From positions 81,019 through 145,018 of the forward strand of contig AVPN01000016.1 of the NCBI GenBank assembly GCA_000695325.1: a stretch of DNA of 64,000 nt, read 5' to 3'. A model generated the notes under the pieces. It ran no database searches and had not been told where the DNA came from. It worked only from the letters and a program-made list of their open reading frames with translations. Shown piece by piece: positions 20,363 to 30,732 of the stretch. Within the stretch, counting starts at the first letter, position 1, and every line of letters starts with the position of its first letter. A program made the translations under genes and the position numbers. The stretch comes from Pleurobrachia bachei. Lineage: Eukaryota; Ctenophora; Tentaculata; Cydippida; Pleurobrachiidae.

Positions 20363-21550
20363 CACATCGGCAGATCGTCCCGACAGCTCCTCATACTTTT
20401 GTCGGAGTTCCTGGTTCTGTCGTTTCAGAGCATCAAGAGCAGCGGCATCCCTTCGTTCTTCCTCCTCCAAGTTCTTCACCTTTTTGCTGATTGCGCCAAT
20501 GTTAGTCTGCATCTTTGCCTTCTTCTCCACAGCATGGCGCAACTTGGCGGTCTGATCTGCAATGAGGGCCCTGTGGTCGTTGGTCCTTTTGGCGACTCGT
20601 TTCATCAGAGTTCCCAGCTGATCAGCAAACTTGACATATTCGTTGTGACCGGATCTCTTGCCCATATCGACCATTTTCTCCAAGTTCTCCAGGTTTTCAA
20701 TACCAGTGGCAATACGGGCCTTCAGCTTCGCTACCAGCGCCACCTCTCGTTCCTTCATGCTGGCGGTGGTGGTGATGATTTTACTGATCTTGAACACTTC
20801 GTCATTACCCTTGCTGATCTTCTTGTAGTACATCTCGATCTCGTCCTGTTTCAGACGGGCAATCTTGATGAGACTTGCCATCAGACCAGTGGGATCTTCA
20901 TCTTCATTATCACCCATGTAGATTGGCTGGGTGATGATCTGGATGTTCTTTCCACAGCTTTCTCCAAAGTTGTTTCCATACCCAGGTGCACTGCTTTTCT
21001 CCTGGAGGGCCCAAATCACAAGAAGATCATCGTTTCCGAACTCCACGACATCCTCAATATCCACAACAGACCGGAGTTCTTTCAGCCTCTGTTCTCTTTG
21101 GTCCTTTTTGATGAAAGAGAAGGGTTTCTCCTGCTCTGTCAGCTCAATCAAGTACTTCAGCTGTTCCCTGGGCAGGATCAAGTCATCATTCTTAGCCTGG
21201 TCACCGAACTCGACAAGTTTGGCGTTGGGGAAACTGTGGATCTGCCAGATAGGAAGACTGCTCTCCATCTCCTGCAGCTTGGGGTATACCTTCTCAAAGG
21301 TGGCATTTGAGTACCAGGTGTACGCTCGGTCCTGGACTGTAAGACGTTCCATAACAGCCTGAAGCTCAGGGGTGATCTCAGGAATGGAATTATCCTCGAG
21401 GTCCTCTTGGTCAACCTGCTCTATGATAGCATCCAGGATTTTGTCTTCCTGGGCCTCCTCAGACCAGTCGTGCTCAATTCCGAGGAGCTGGAGAACCTTG
21501 TCAACTTCATCCTCAATGTCGTAAATCAGTTGGTCGGGGCGGGTAGCCAT
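20300..21550 (-). CDS. Coiled-coil protein C, full-length copy with C-terminal frameshift
   Basis: Intronless frame of 416 residues; start MATRPDQLIYDIEDEV at 21550. An acidic N-terminal helix region comes first, then a globular part (about 90-190), the signature ESCGKNIQIITQPIY near residue 200, a coiled coil (about 240-390) and a basic tail. An 8-bp tandem insertion (aatcagcc, 20311-20318) shifts the last codons, so the frame ends in DWLR. Without it, the frame would continue to 20184 as in the chimeric copy (PYEDVSAR, MMK). The function is unknown. Neighbours on both sides are related in layout. Confidence 0.72.
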   Translation of the reverse strand: MATRPDQLIYDIEDEVDKVLQLLGIEHDWSEEAQEDKILDAIIEQVDQEDLEDNSIPEITPELQAVMERLTVQDRAYTWYSNATFEKVYPKLQEMESSLPIWQIHSFPNAKLVEFGDQAKNDDLILPREQLKYLIELTEQEKPFSFIKKDQREQRLKELRSVVDIEDVVEFGNDDLLVIWALQEKSSAPGYGNNFGESCGKNIQIITQPIYMGDNEDEDPTGLMASLIKIARLKQDEIEMYYKKISKGNDEVFKISKIITTTASMKEREVALVAKLKARIATGIENLENLEKMVDMGKRSGHNEYVKFADQLGTLMKRVAKRTNDHRALIADQTAKLRHAVEKKAKMQTNIGAISKKVKNLEEEERRDAAALDALKRQNQELRQKYEELSGRSADVLYKTHRKKEAAPNPMADWLR

Positions 21551-21681
21551 GATTAGTAAATAGAATCCTATACAGTGAAGAGGTGGAGTGAGTGGCTAGG
21601 AAAGTTAAAAGAGGGGAGGGGAGTATAAATTACAAAGTTAACAGTGAAAGGGGGAAAACTTTTTGAACGTTGGCAATTAAA

Positions 21682-22842
21682 TCAATGATAACGATCAGAG
21701 AAATTCACTTTATCACTAAAAGTCAATGATTCAATGATGGAATGCAATCTATCAAATCGAGAAAAGAGTGTATCCAGCTTGGCCTGCCGGGCAGTTTTCC
21801 AAAGTGAAAAGGCAACTGGGTCATACACATCAAGGTCTGACGAAGAAGAGCTTGTTGCGTCAGAATCGATCCATTTTACAACTCGTTGATGCGACGCTGA
21901 ATGATTTTTTATGCTCGATTTGAAAGGTTTATCCTTTTGGACTGAAGAGACTGACTGAACTGATGTTACTTGCAGAGGCTCAAGCCGAATGGACTGCTTG
22001 GAAACTTGTGAAAGATCCGGTTCGGGAATGGACATAAACTGGCTGAAGGAGAGTCTCGAAATATCCGATTTGTTCTTTTCTTTTAAGTGAGGCTGGGGTG
22101 TAATTCCAAGGACTAGCTCTTCACTACTGTCTGTTTCGGATTGTTCAGCTGCTGCAGACGATGCGTGAAGGGAAAACTTATCCTGAAGAACCCGACTAGA
22201 TATACGCGGTGGGACAAAAGCAGAGTTGAGAAGAAGACTGGAACTAGCATTGACGGAGCTTAAAGAGTTGTTTGGTGCTCTGATGTTTGACGATGATAGA
22301 TCTGAAGAAGCAGTGGCGATCTTTGAGCAACTGAAAGTGTTTGTAATAGATCGTTCACTTTTAGTGGGCCTGGGACCACTTGAGATATTGGTAGGATGGG
22401 ACGGTACATGCAAGGACTCGTTCGAATCTGAAACCCACTCACTATCGGGATCAGAAGCCATACTTTTATCTGACTTGCCAGAGATTGAAATAGCCGTTCG
22501 AAGTTTTGATTCCAGGTTGGAAAGATATCCGGACACAGTCTTAGCTATCGATTCTGACGACTCCTCTGAGCTTAGTTTCCCTTGGTCTGCGAGCCGTTTC
22601 CAGGTTGACCGAGACTGTGAATTAGACAAACGGTTTGAATTTAGCTCATCGTTATTAGGATTAACATCGGTATCTGAAAGCTGTTTCTGATCAGTTACTG
22701 CGTCTGAGATTGTTCGACTCACAGCAGGCTCTGAAAGTCGACGTTTCTCTTGAAGGCCATGTTGCACCTTGAAGCGTTCTTCCTCGACAGATTGATTGCT
22801 ATGAGATACTGGGAGCAAGTCATGGTCAGGATCAATGTCCAT
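21682..22842 (-). CDS. Ser-rich low-complexity protein F
   Basis: Intronless frame of 386 residues; start MDIDPDHDLLPVSHSN at 22842. The ATG lies 3 nt after a strong acceptor-like site (ctaccttttag). The protein is mostly disordered: Ser/Asp-rich with many potential phosphorylation sites (SDSNES, TDSSEE). Only the last 60 residues (FSLWKTARQAKLDTLFSRF and after) look like an ordered amphipathic helix. No known domain. Its 5' end is repeated at 23710-23778 by a duplication. Confidence 0.65.
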   Translation of the reverse strand: MDIDPDHDLLPVSHSNQSVEEERFKVQHGLQEKRRLSEPAVSRTISDAVTDQKQLSDTDVNPNNDELNSNRLSNSQSRSTWKRLADQGKLSSEESSESIAKTVSGYLSNLESKLRTAISISGKSDKSMASDPDSEWVSDSNESLHVPSHPTNISSGPRPTKSERSITNTFSCSKIATASSDLSSSNIRAPNNSLSSVNASSSLLLNSAFVPPRISSRVLQDKFSLHASSAAAEQSETDSSEELVLGITPQPHLKEKNKSDISRLSFSQFMSIPEPDLSQVSKQSIRLEPLQVTSVQSVSSVQKDKPFKSSIKNHSASHQRVVKWIDSDATSSSSSDLDVYDPVAFSLWKTARQAKLDTLFSRFDRLHSIIESLTFSDKVNFSDRYH

Positions 22843-23002
22843 GGTCTAAAAGGTAGCAAGCTTGAAAGGAAGTGTAGGGGATGGGGGGATGGGGTTTGGG
22901 GAGCGGAACCACTAAATGCATTTTGAAAGATGGTGAAATAATAATCAATTTGTAAAGGACAGTCAAATATGGCTCAGCCACTATAAAATCACGAATCTCG
23001 AA

Positions 23003-23680
23003 TTACTGACTACCATTGACGTTGTTGATCAGTTGATCCAACTTTTTGTCATAAATACTCAAAATGTATTTTTCGAAATTCTTTTGCTTGTTTAGGATAA
23101 GATTGTCCAGCTTGTGAAGCAACTCCTCGTCTTGGAAAGCTGGACTTCTTTCCTCGGGACCATGGTTGATTTTGATATCCACTGGGATCTCAGCACCCGG
23201 TAGCTGAATTCGAACCTTCTTGGACACCTTTTTAGTTGGCATGTGGTGCTTGGGCTTCTCTGGTTTGGCAGGTAGCATCTGATCCAGAATGTCCCCAAAT
23301 GTAGGAATGTCCAGCAGAGAATCAATAGGAAGAGACGAGTCGGAGTTTTGGGGCGAGAGAATAAGTTGTTGAACAGGAGCATCCATATTGGGTCTAGCCC
23401 GACCTTTTCTTGTGGAATGAAATTGCGGATGCCTCTTGAAGTAATGTTGCTCCTCCTCGAGCTCAGATGAATTTTGATTCTTTTCGAAAAACTTATCCAT
23501 CTTCTCGTGAAATTCCCTAACGGGTGTTTTCAGATGCGCTCGCCTATCTGTATCGCTGTCACTAGAGCTCAGTGATTCTCTAGAGTGTCGGCGTCTGGGG
23601 TTTGGTTTTGGAGTTCTAACACTTTTCAGTTGCAGTACAGGGGTGTTGTCTAATTCTTTCAAGTCAACCAATGGTTCCAT
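23003..23680 (-). CDS. Small basic protein G, copy 1
   Basis: Intronless frame of 225 residues; start MEPLVDLKELDN at 23680, just after an acceptor-like site (catagctttag). The N-terminal half is basic and Ser-rich (SLSSSDSDTDRR). The second half has KKVSKKVRIQLPGAEIPVDI, a predicted beta hairpin, and then a helical end (LLHKLDNLILNKQKNFEKY, DKKLDQLINN). The helical end resembles the segment LLEKLADLVEKRHKEFEHH of the neighbouring gene at 24793-30617. No known family. Confidence 0.7.
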   Translation of the reverse strand: MEPLVDLKELDNTPVLQLKSVRTPKPNPRRRHSRESLSSSDSDTDRRAHLKTPVREFHEKMDKFFEKNQNSSELEEEQHYFKRHPQFHSTRKGRARPNMDAPVQQLILSPQNSDSSLPIDSLLDIPTFGDILDQMLPAKPEKPKHHMPTKKVSKKVRIQLPGAEIPVDIKINHGPEERSPAFQDEELLHKLDNLILNKQKNFEKYILSIYDKKLDQLINNVNGSQ

Positions 23681-23709
23681 AAACTAAAGCTATGACAAAT
23701 AGAGAGTGA

Positions 23710-23778
23710 AGTGTTCCTCGACAGATTGATTGCTATGAGATACTGGGAGCAAGTCATGGTCAGGATCAATGTCCATGG
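23710..23778 (-). pseudogene. 5' fragment of gene F
   Basis: The first 22 or so codons of gene F (MDIDPDHDLLPVSHSN, start at 23776) are repeated here by the 933-bp duplication. They are then cut off at the junction with the upstream sequence of gene G. It is not a functional gene by itself. Confidence 0.75.
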
Positions 23779-23935
23779 TCTAAAAGGTAGCAAGCTTGAA
23801 AGGAAGTGTGGGGGATGGGGGATGGGGTTTGGGGAGCGGAACCACTAAATGCATTTTGAAAGATGGTGAAATAATAATCAATTTGTAAAGGACAGTCAAA
23901 TATGGCTCAGCCACTATAAAATCACGAATCTCGAA

Positions 23936-24613
23936 TTACTGACTACCATTGACGTTGTTGATCAGTTGATCCAACTTTTTGTCATAAATACTCAAAATGT
24001 ATTTTTCGAAATTCTTTTGCTTGTTTAGGATAAGATTGTCCAGCTTGTGAAGCAACTCCTCGTCTTGGAAAGCTGGACTCCTTTCCTCGGGACCATGGTT
24101 GATTTTGATATCCACTGGGATCTCAGCACCTGGTAGCTGAATTCGAACCTTCTTGGACACCTTTTTAGTTGGCATGTGGTGATTGGGCTTCTCTGGTTTG
24201 GCAGGTAGCATCTGATCCAGAATGTCCCCAAATGTAGGAATGTCCATCAGAGAATCAATGGGAAGAGAAGAGTCGGAGTTTTGGGGCGAGAGAATAAGTT
24301 GTTGAACAGGAGCATCCATATTGGGTCTAGCCCGACCTTTTCTTGTGGAATGAAATTGCGGATGCCTCTTGAAGTAATGTTGCTCCTCCTCGAGCTCAGA
24401 TGAATTTTGATTCTTTTCGAAAAACTTATCCATCTTCTCGTGAAATTCCCTAACGGGTGTTTTCAGATGCGCTCGCCTATCTGTATCGCTGTCACTAGAG
24501 CTCAGTGATTCTCTAGAGTGTCGGCGTCTGGGGTTTGGTTTTGGAGTTCTAACACTTTTCAGTTGCAGTACAGGGGTGTTGTCTAATTCTTTCAAGTCAA
24601 CCAATGGTTCCAT
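23936..24613 (-). CDS. Small basic protein G, copy 2
   Basis: Second copy of the gene at 23003-23680. It is 225 residues long and differs by only a few residues (for example DSLMDIP for DSLLDIP, and KPNHH for KPKHH). The upstream sequence, including the acceptor-like ctttag before ATG, is also copied. It may be an allele placed in tandem. Confidence 0.7.
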   Translation of the reverse strand: MEPLVDLKELDNTPVLQLKSVRTPKPNPRRRHSRESLSSSDSDTDRRAHLKTPVREFHEKMDKFFEKNQNSSELEEEQHYFKRHPQFHSTRKGRARPNMDAPVQQLILSPQNSDSSLPIDSLMDIPTFGDILDQMLPAKPEKPNHHMPTKKVSKKVRIQLPGAEIPVDIKINHGPEERSPAFQDEELLHKLDNLILNKQKNFEKYILSIYDKKLDQLINNVNGSQ

Positions 24614-24792
24614 AAACTAAAGCTATGACAAATAGAGAGTGAAGTGGATGTGAGGTACATGAGGGTTACTAAAATGGAGGATGAAACAGAAAAAAAAGCA
24701 TCTCAAAGATGATCAAGAGTGTGTAAAAATGAATCATAATCAATCTGATAAATCAGCATCAAGCTGGTAATAAAATCAAACGTTCATTGTCT

Positions 24793-27700
24793 CTAGTAGG
24801 CGTAATTTTGATCGAGCTTTCGTGCTTTTTCTCGGTTGAGGCGAATTTTTCTTCCGTCGTAAACAGGATGCTCTTTGCGTCTGAAGGCTGTTTTCCTAAC
24901 CAGCTTTGTGATGTTCTTCGCCACAGTATTTGATTGGGGTTTCTCGATAGTGAAATCACCAGGATTGAGAACTCGAGGTCTGTATCGGGTCAAGTTGATT
25001 TTCCTATTGTCGTACACGGGTTGAAGGTGGCGACTGAAAGCCTCTGCCCTGGTGATCTTTCCCCAATTTTTGGCAGCAGGGGTTACATCCGGCTTGTCAG
25101 CCAGTTTAGTAGCAGTCAGTGTTCTTGCTAGGTTGGCTAGAGAGATTTTGGGTAATCCATCAAAACAGCTCCTCGATCGACGAACCCATCTCTGTAGTGC
25201 CAATACCTTTCCAGATCCAGCTAGCATGGTGGCAAGCTTATCCAGCCTACTCTCCAACTGTTCGGTAATGTGGTGCTCAAACTCTTTGTGCCTTTTCTCT
25301 ACAAGGTCAGCTAACTTCTCCAACAAGTGGTCCCCAGGGGATGCGTTGTTGATGAACGTTGGGTTGGAGTTAACTTCAATCAGGATTCCTCTAGCACCAT
25401 TTACTTGTCGAATAGTAATGCCATCCTCACCCTCTCCGTGAATCAGCTCTTGCTGTCGTCTCATGATACTCAAACTGAGCAGAGATTCCGCTTGGCTCTT
25501 CTCGGCTTCGTCAACTGACTTGGAGAGTTCACCAACAGAACAGTCGAGATTGATGACCTCGTGAAGAATTGAGTTTCCCCAGCCAGTCGAATTCAGTTTT
25601 TCAGCAGAAGATGTATCCGCTGTACTATCATTTGCTGCATCCTCTAGGAGAGAACACTGGGCATTCTCAGAGGCTTTACACACGTTAGCAGCAGCAACTT
25701 TCTCTGGAGTAGTACTGGCCAGTGAATCGAGAGTTTGGTCAAGGCAGCTTCCACGTCGAGCACGAGAGGACTGGTCTGCCTGAACGATAGCTGCTGGTCC
25801 TTGAGGTTTCTTGGCAGGAGATCCGGGTTGGATTTTACAAGCAGCTTGTCCACACTTTTTTGGGCTCACGTTCATTCGGATTCCTTTTGTGCTGTTGAAG
25901 GAGCCATCAAACAGACTGGAAGTATTATTCAGGCCACCAGATGCAGTCGTGTCGTTGCAATCGGCCAACCGAGTGGAATTGAGGGTTGGGTTAAAAGAAT
26001 CATTTAGGGGTGGTGATAAAAACTTGGGACCACTTGCATAGCTGGAATTAGACATTCTCCCTGCCTGCCTAACATGAGCTGTGTTGTCTAACAATTCATT
26101 CACGTAGGTCGAGGAAGAGGGTGCGACATCTGCTTGAAGCAGCCTCTGGTGATACTCTTGGTATGCAGTGTTGTTGAGGAGGTCCTCATTAGGATTCTGT
26201 GTGAGTGAGTGAGTGTGAGTGAGTGTGAGAGAATGAGTGTGAAAGAGTGAAATGTGACCGTTAAATGTGAAATGGGAACTGTTTGGGCAACTATTCGATA
26301 GTTAGAGAAGTGTCGAGAATTCTCGACTTGAGCATCCTTTTTGAGTGATTGAATGATTGTGTGAAAAGATGTTGAGGGTACTCAACTTGTATTTATCCTT
26401 TTCAGGGGTGAGTGATTTAGAAAGCGATAGTTTAAATGAGTGTGATAGTGACAGTTTATATTATTCGGGGCCTGGTATACCGAGTGCACTCGAGCTATTT
26501 CATCTTTTCAGAAAGTTGTGTGAGTGAGTAAATGGGTTTGTAGTGCAATGTTTTCGAGTGTTCTCGAATATTTCTACCTTTTTTAGTGATTTTTCAAAGA
26601 GTGAGTGATTCAATGATAGTGAGTGTATGCTGTGGAATATTTGTTTCGTTTTGAGTTTATAGTGGTGAAAGGAACTAGGAAGATAGAAAGATGTTGAAAA
26701 AAGCTAGCAAATATAACCAAGTTTAGATGTTCAAGTATTCGGTGATGACTAATGAGAATTGAGAATGAAATACTTTAGACACAAAGACTCACGGTGAGTT
26801 GAGAAGGTATGGTAGGATCCAACAAACTCTCATCCAACAAAATACCTTGCCTGGCCTGTTAGAGAGAAGAGTATGTCAAAATCTGGCGATCTGTAGGCAG
26901 AACCTGGCAAGTAGTTTTACAGGCAGGGCTGAAGCTGCCTCAGGTCTCGTTTAATTATTTAAGCGGGAAGACAGATCGAATCGGAATGGTACTCTTTCTC
27001 ACTCAACGCGAGCGGGCTTCCAATACGAGGCAAGTGATATAATGGAATCAGTTCCCTAAAACTTACACTGATATTTTGAAGTCCCCTAGTCCTGAGACTC
27101 TCCATGAGTGATTGAGTACTCTCGTCGAGATATGAAATACTCTCTTGGGTCGAGTCTAGATCATCACCCTGGGTAATGTGGGTTAGGACATTCACTCTAC
27201 AATATCGCCAATTGACAGCAGACAGCTACAGGGATATATATTTACAGGGCGTTAAAATATGCACATAGAGTGTAATGTGGTGACAAAATACATTGATCCG
27301 GTGATGACAAACACAGTTACAGTCAAACAAACTAACAGAGCGAGAAAACTTGGTGTATCTTACCGATGTGTTGGGAGCTTGAGCACCAGACGGTTTGAGT
27401 TCACGTTGGAGTTGCTGAGAGAGAGAGAGAAAAAGAACGGGTTAATACACCAAATAACTGTATGACATTGCATCTAGACAGTACTGGGGGGGGGGTAGCA
27501 TCAGTTTGTTTTACTAATCTCTCACCTCTGCAGCAGTGTTGAGTGCATGGCTCAGATAAACGGGATAGTTAGAGAAGTGTCGAGAATTCTCGACTTGAGC
27601 ATCCTTTTTGAGTGATTGAATGATTGTGTGAAAAGATGTTGAGGGTACTCAACTTGTATTTATCCTTTTCAGGGGTGAGTGATTTAGAAAGCGATAGTTT

Positions 27701-30617
27701 AAATGAGTGTGATAGTGACAGTTTATATTATTCGGGGCCTGGTATACCGAGTGCACTCGAGCTATTTCATCTTTTCAGAAAGTTGTGTGAGTGAGTAAAT
27801 GGGTTTGTAGTGCAATGTTTTCGAGTGTTCTCGAATATTTCTACCTTTTTTAGTGATTTTTCAAAGAGTGAGTGATTCAATGATAGTGAGTGTATGCTGT
27901 GGAATATTTGTTTCGTTTTGAGTTTATAGTGGTGAAAGGAACTAGGAAGATAGAAAGATGGTGAAAAAAGCTAGCAAATATAACCAAGTTTAGATGTTCA
28001 AGTATTCGGTGATGACTAATGAGAATTGAGAATGAAATACTTTAGACACAAAGACTCACGGTGAGTTGAGAAGGTATGGTAGGATCCAACAAACTCTCAT
28101 CCAACAAAATACCTTGCCTGGCCTGTTAGAGAGAAGAGTATGTCAAAATCTGGCGATCTGTAGGCAGAACCTGGCAAGTAGTTTTACAGGCAGGGCTGAA
28201 GCTGCCTCAGGTCTCGTTTAATTATTTAAGCGGGAAGACAGATCGAATCGGAATGGTACTCTTTCTCACTCAACGCGAGCGGGCTTCCAATACGAGGCAA
28301 GTGATATAATGGAATCAGTTCCCTAAAACTTACACTGATATTTTGAAGTCCCCTAGTCCTGAGACTCTCCATGAGTGATTGAGTACTCTCGTCGAGATAT
28401 GAAATACTCTCTTGGGTCGAGTCTAGATCATCACCCTGGGTAATGTGGGTTAGGACATTCACTCTACAATATCGCCAATTGACAGCAGACAGCTACAGGG
28501 ATATATATTTACAGGGCGTTAAAATATGCACATAGAGTGTAATGTGATGACAAAATACATTGATCCGGTGATGACAAACACAGTTACAGTCAAACAAACT
28601 AACAGAGCGAGAAAACTTGGTGTATCTTACCGATGTGTTGGGAGCTTGAGCACCAGACGGTTTGAGTTCACGTTGGAGTTGCTGAGAGAGAGAGAGAAAA
28701 AGAACGGGTTAATACACCAAATAACTGTATGACATTGCATCTAGACAGTACTGGGGGGGGGAGGGGGGGGGTAGCATCAGTTTGTTTTACTAATCTCTCA
28801 CCTCTGCAGCAGTGTTGAGTGCATGGCTCAGATAAACGGGGTCTGGCTGCTCGTCTAGCTCCTGATCCAATCCGTTCACCTCAACAACGCTCTCCTGTAA
28901 CAAAGTTGTTGATGAGGAACTACAGAAATTAGCAATTCAAGAGACCGGTGTTAACCACCAACGAATGGAACAGAACTCTCAGAAACGACCCACAAACTCC
29001 CAACCCCCCAATTTATGACCCCACAAACCCCCAATTTATCACCCCACACTTACGATGGACATGTCCAGAAGTTGTTTGCTCTCATCCAGGATGCCTCTCA
29101 GTTTCATGTGCTCAATGGCAGGGTCCCAACTCACATTAGGGTCCAACTGAAAATGGGGAGGGAGGGGTTAAATAGAAGTCGATCAAGGAGATAAAGAAAT
29201 GGAATAGAGAGCACACTTACATCACCACCAGATCGGGCCCACTCATGGAAACTTTGTGGGTCCCAGCTGTCGTTGAGTCTTGATTCAGCACTGCTGATAT
29301 TCTGAAGAAAGTCAGAATTCAAACACTCATAATTTCCTTCAAAATTCTACTGTACATTTGGTGTTAAAAAGCATAATTGATCTTACTTTACAAGGCCTAG
29401 GATCTAGATTGATTTGATTTCAAAAACCTACATGAACAATAGCTGCAAGTTGGGGATTTTCCTGAACTTGAGATCTGATGGACTCATTAGCTGCCACGAT
29501 TGCATCCCTGATAGATATATCCTTGAGTTCAACTTCAGGGGTCTTACTGAGCCTCCTTTGGGGTGAATCGCCTAGCTCCTCAACAATAGAACCCTGACGG
29601 GAAGATTATTAATGAATTCTGGAGAAGTGGATTTACCAGAACAAAACAAATAGTAGCTGCAGCATGAATATTTTCATATACACTTACCCATGCAACAGCA
29701 GCGCTTGATTTAGGTGGTGTAAATCCCCCTGGGGAAGCTTTCTTTTCGGGTGAGTTCAGTCTGGAATCTCTCCTTGACTGGTAACCCGAATCTCCCGGAG
29801 ATTGGAGGGGAGAATTCATGGTCTCAGTAAGAGGTTTTAACCTCATAGAAGAGAGAGGATCGAAGAGGGTATCGATAACAGTGTCGACAGCTCCCTCAAG
29901 AATAAACTGTTCCTCTAGTTTCACTGGTGTACTGTGTTGTGGGGCTCGTTTTGGCACAACAATATCCTCCGGGTTGACATCGAAAATACTGTCGTTCATA
30001 TCAATTGATAGATCAAATGTGCCGTTTCCCTTCTTTTCATTGAAGAAGCTATCATTCGGATCAAGACTCATGTCTAGCCCACTGCTGGGGACGAACCCCG
30101 GCTGGGGCTTGTCAATGAAAATACTATCGTTCATATCTAATGACATGTCGAATGCTCCCTTGGGGATGCCTCCCTTCCATTCTTTCTTAGCCGCAATCAT
30201 AGCCGCCATTTGTTGCTCATGTTGAGCCTGGTCCAGCTCCTGGGGTTCCTCAGGTTCCTCAGCAGGACGTTCTGGTTGTTTTTCAGCATTAGCGGCCTGT
30301 CTCTCTAACATCATCCTGGCAAACTGCATATGTGCCCAATCGTTCAGGACCATGTCAATCCCACCGCAGTGACCTCGCTCCACCATCGCCATCTCGGCTA
30401 GTGTCTTCTTCCTGTTGTGTCGCACCGATTTGATGTCGTTTAAAATCATTGGCCGGAGCAGCTGACAGGAGTAAAACTCCTGTGGGTTATCCTTGCTCGA
30501 TACCATCTCCAATTCGTCCAACCACCCACACATAATACACTCTGGGTAGAAGCGACATTGAATCTTTGGGTTCTCCAGGGTGCCAGTCCCCTTTATCACC
30601 TGCGCCGGCCTGGACAT
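24793..30617 (-). CDS. Novel nine-exon protein H, all exons phase 0
   Basis: Exons from 5': 29688-30617, 29432-29593, 29221-29301, 29054-29146, 28802-28894, 28631-28681, 28334-28435, 28060-28122, [27364-27414, 27067-27168, 26793-26855 duplicated] and 24793-26196. Each length is a multiple of three and each splice site fits, so the protein has 992 residues, or 1064 with the duplicated trio. The first exon has a Cys cluster (CRFYPECIMCGW, then YSCQLL), an acidic Gln/Glu-rich region and three copies of D[ML]S[LI]D[MP]NDS[IF]F. Exon 9 holds a helical segment (LLEKLADLVEKRHKEFEHH) and two repeats of PVYD[NG]RKI[NR]L. The start at 30617 is the first ATG in frame. I do not recognise the family. Confidence 0.75.
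26294..28827. repeat. 1267-bp direct tandem duplication carrying three exons of gene H
   Basis: Units of about 26294-27560 and 27561-28827 are almost identical. Differences include t/g near 26695/27961, g/a at 27281/28548 and a longer G-run at 28754-28771. Each unit carries exons 6, 7 and 8 of gene H. A cut-off remnant of exon 5 ends the first unit at 27526-27558. Confidence 0.9.
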
Positions 30618-30732
30618 GGCTATCACAAAGTGGGGAGGGTTAGATGAACTGTAGAGGTAGGATGGTTTTATCTGCAGGGGAGGGTGGGGTGGGATGGGGA
30701 TTGGTCGGTCTGGTCAGTTTGTGTCATGGCTG

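Larger units (their letters stand above)
22777..24642. repeat. 933-bp direct tandem duplication (genes F and G)
   Basis: Units of about 22777-23709 and 23710-24642 differ by a handful of substitutions and one G-run length change (22880 against 23812). Each carries the 5' end of gene F, the spacer and all of gene G. Confidence 0.9.
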
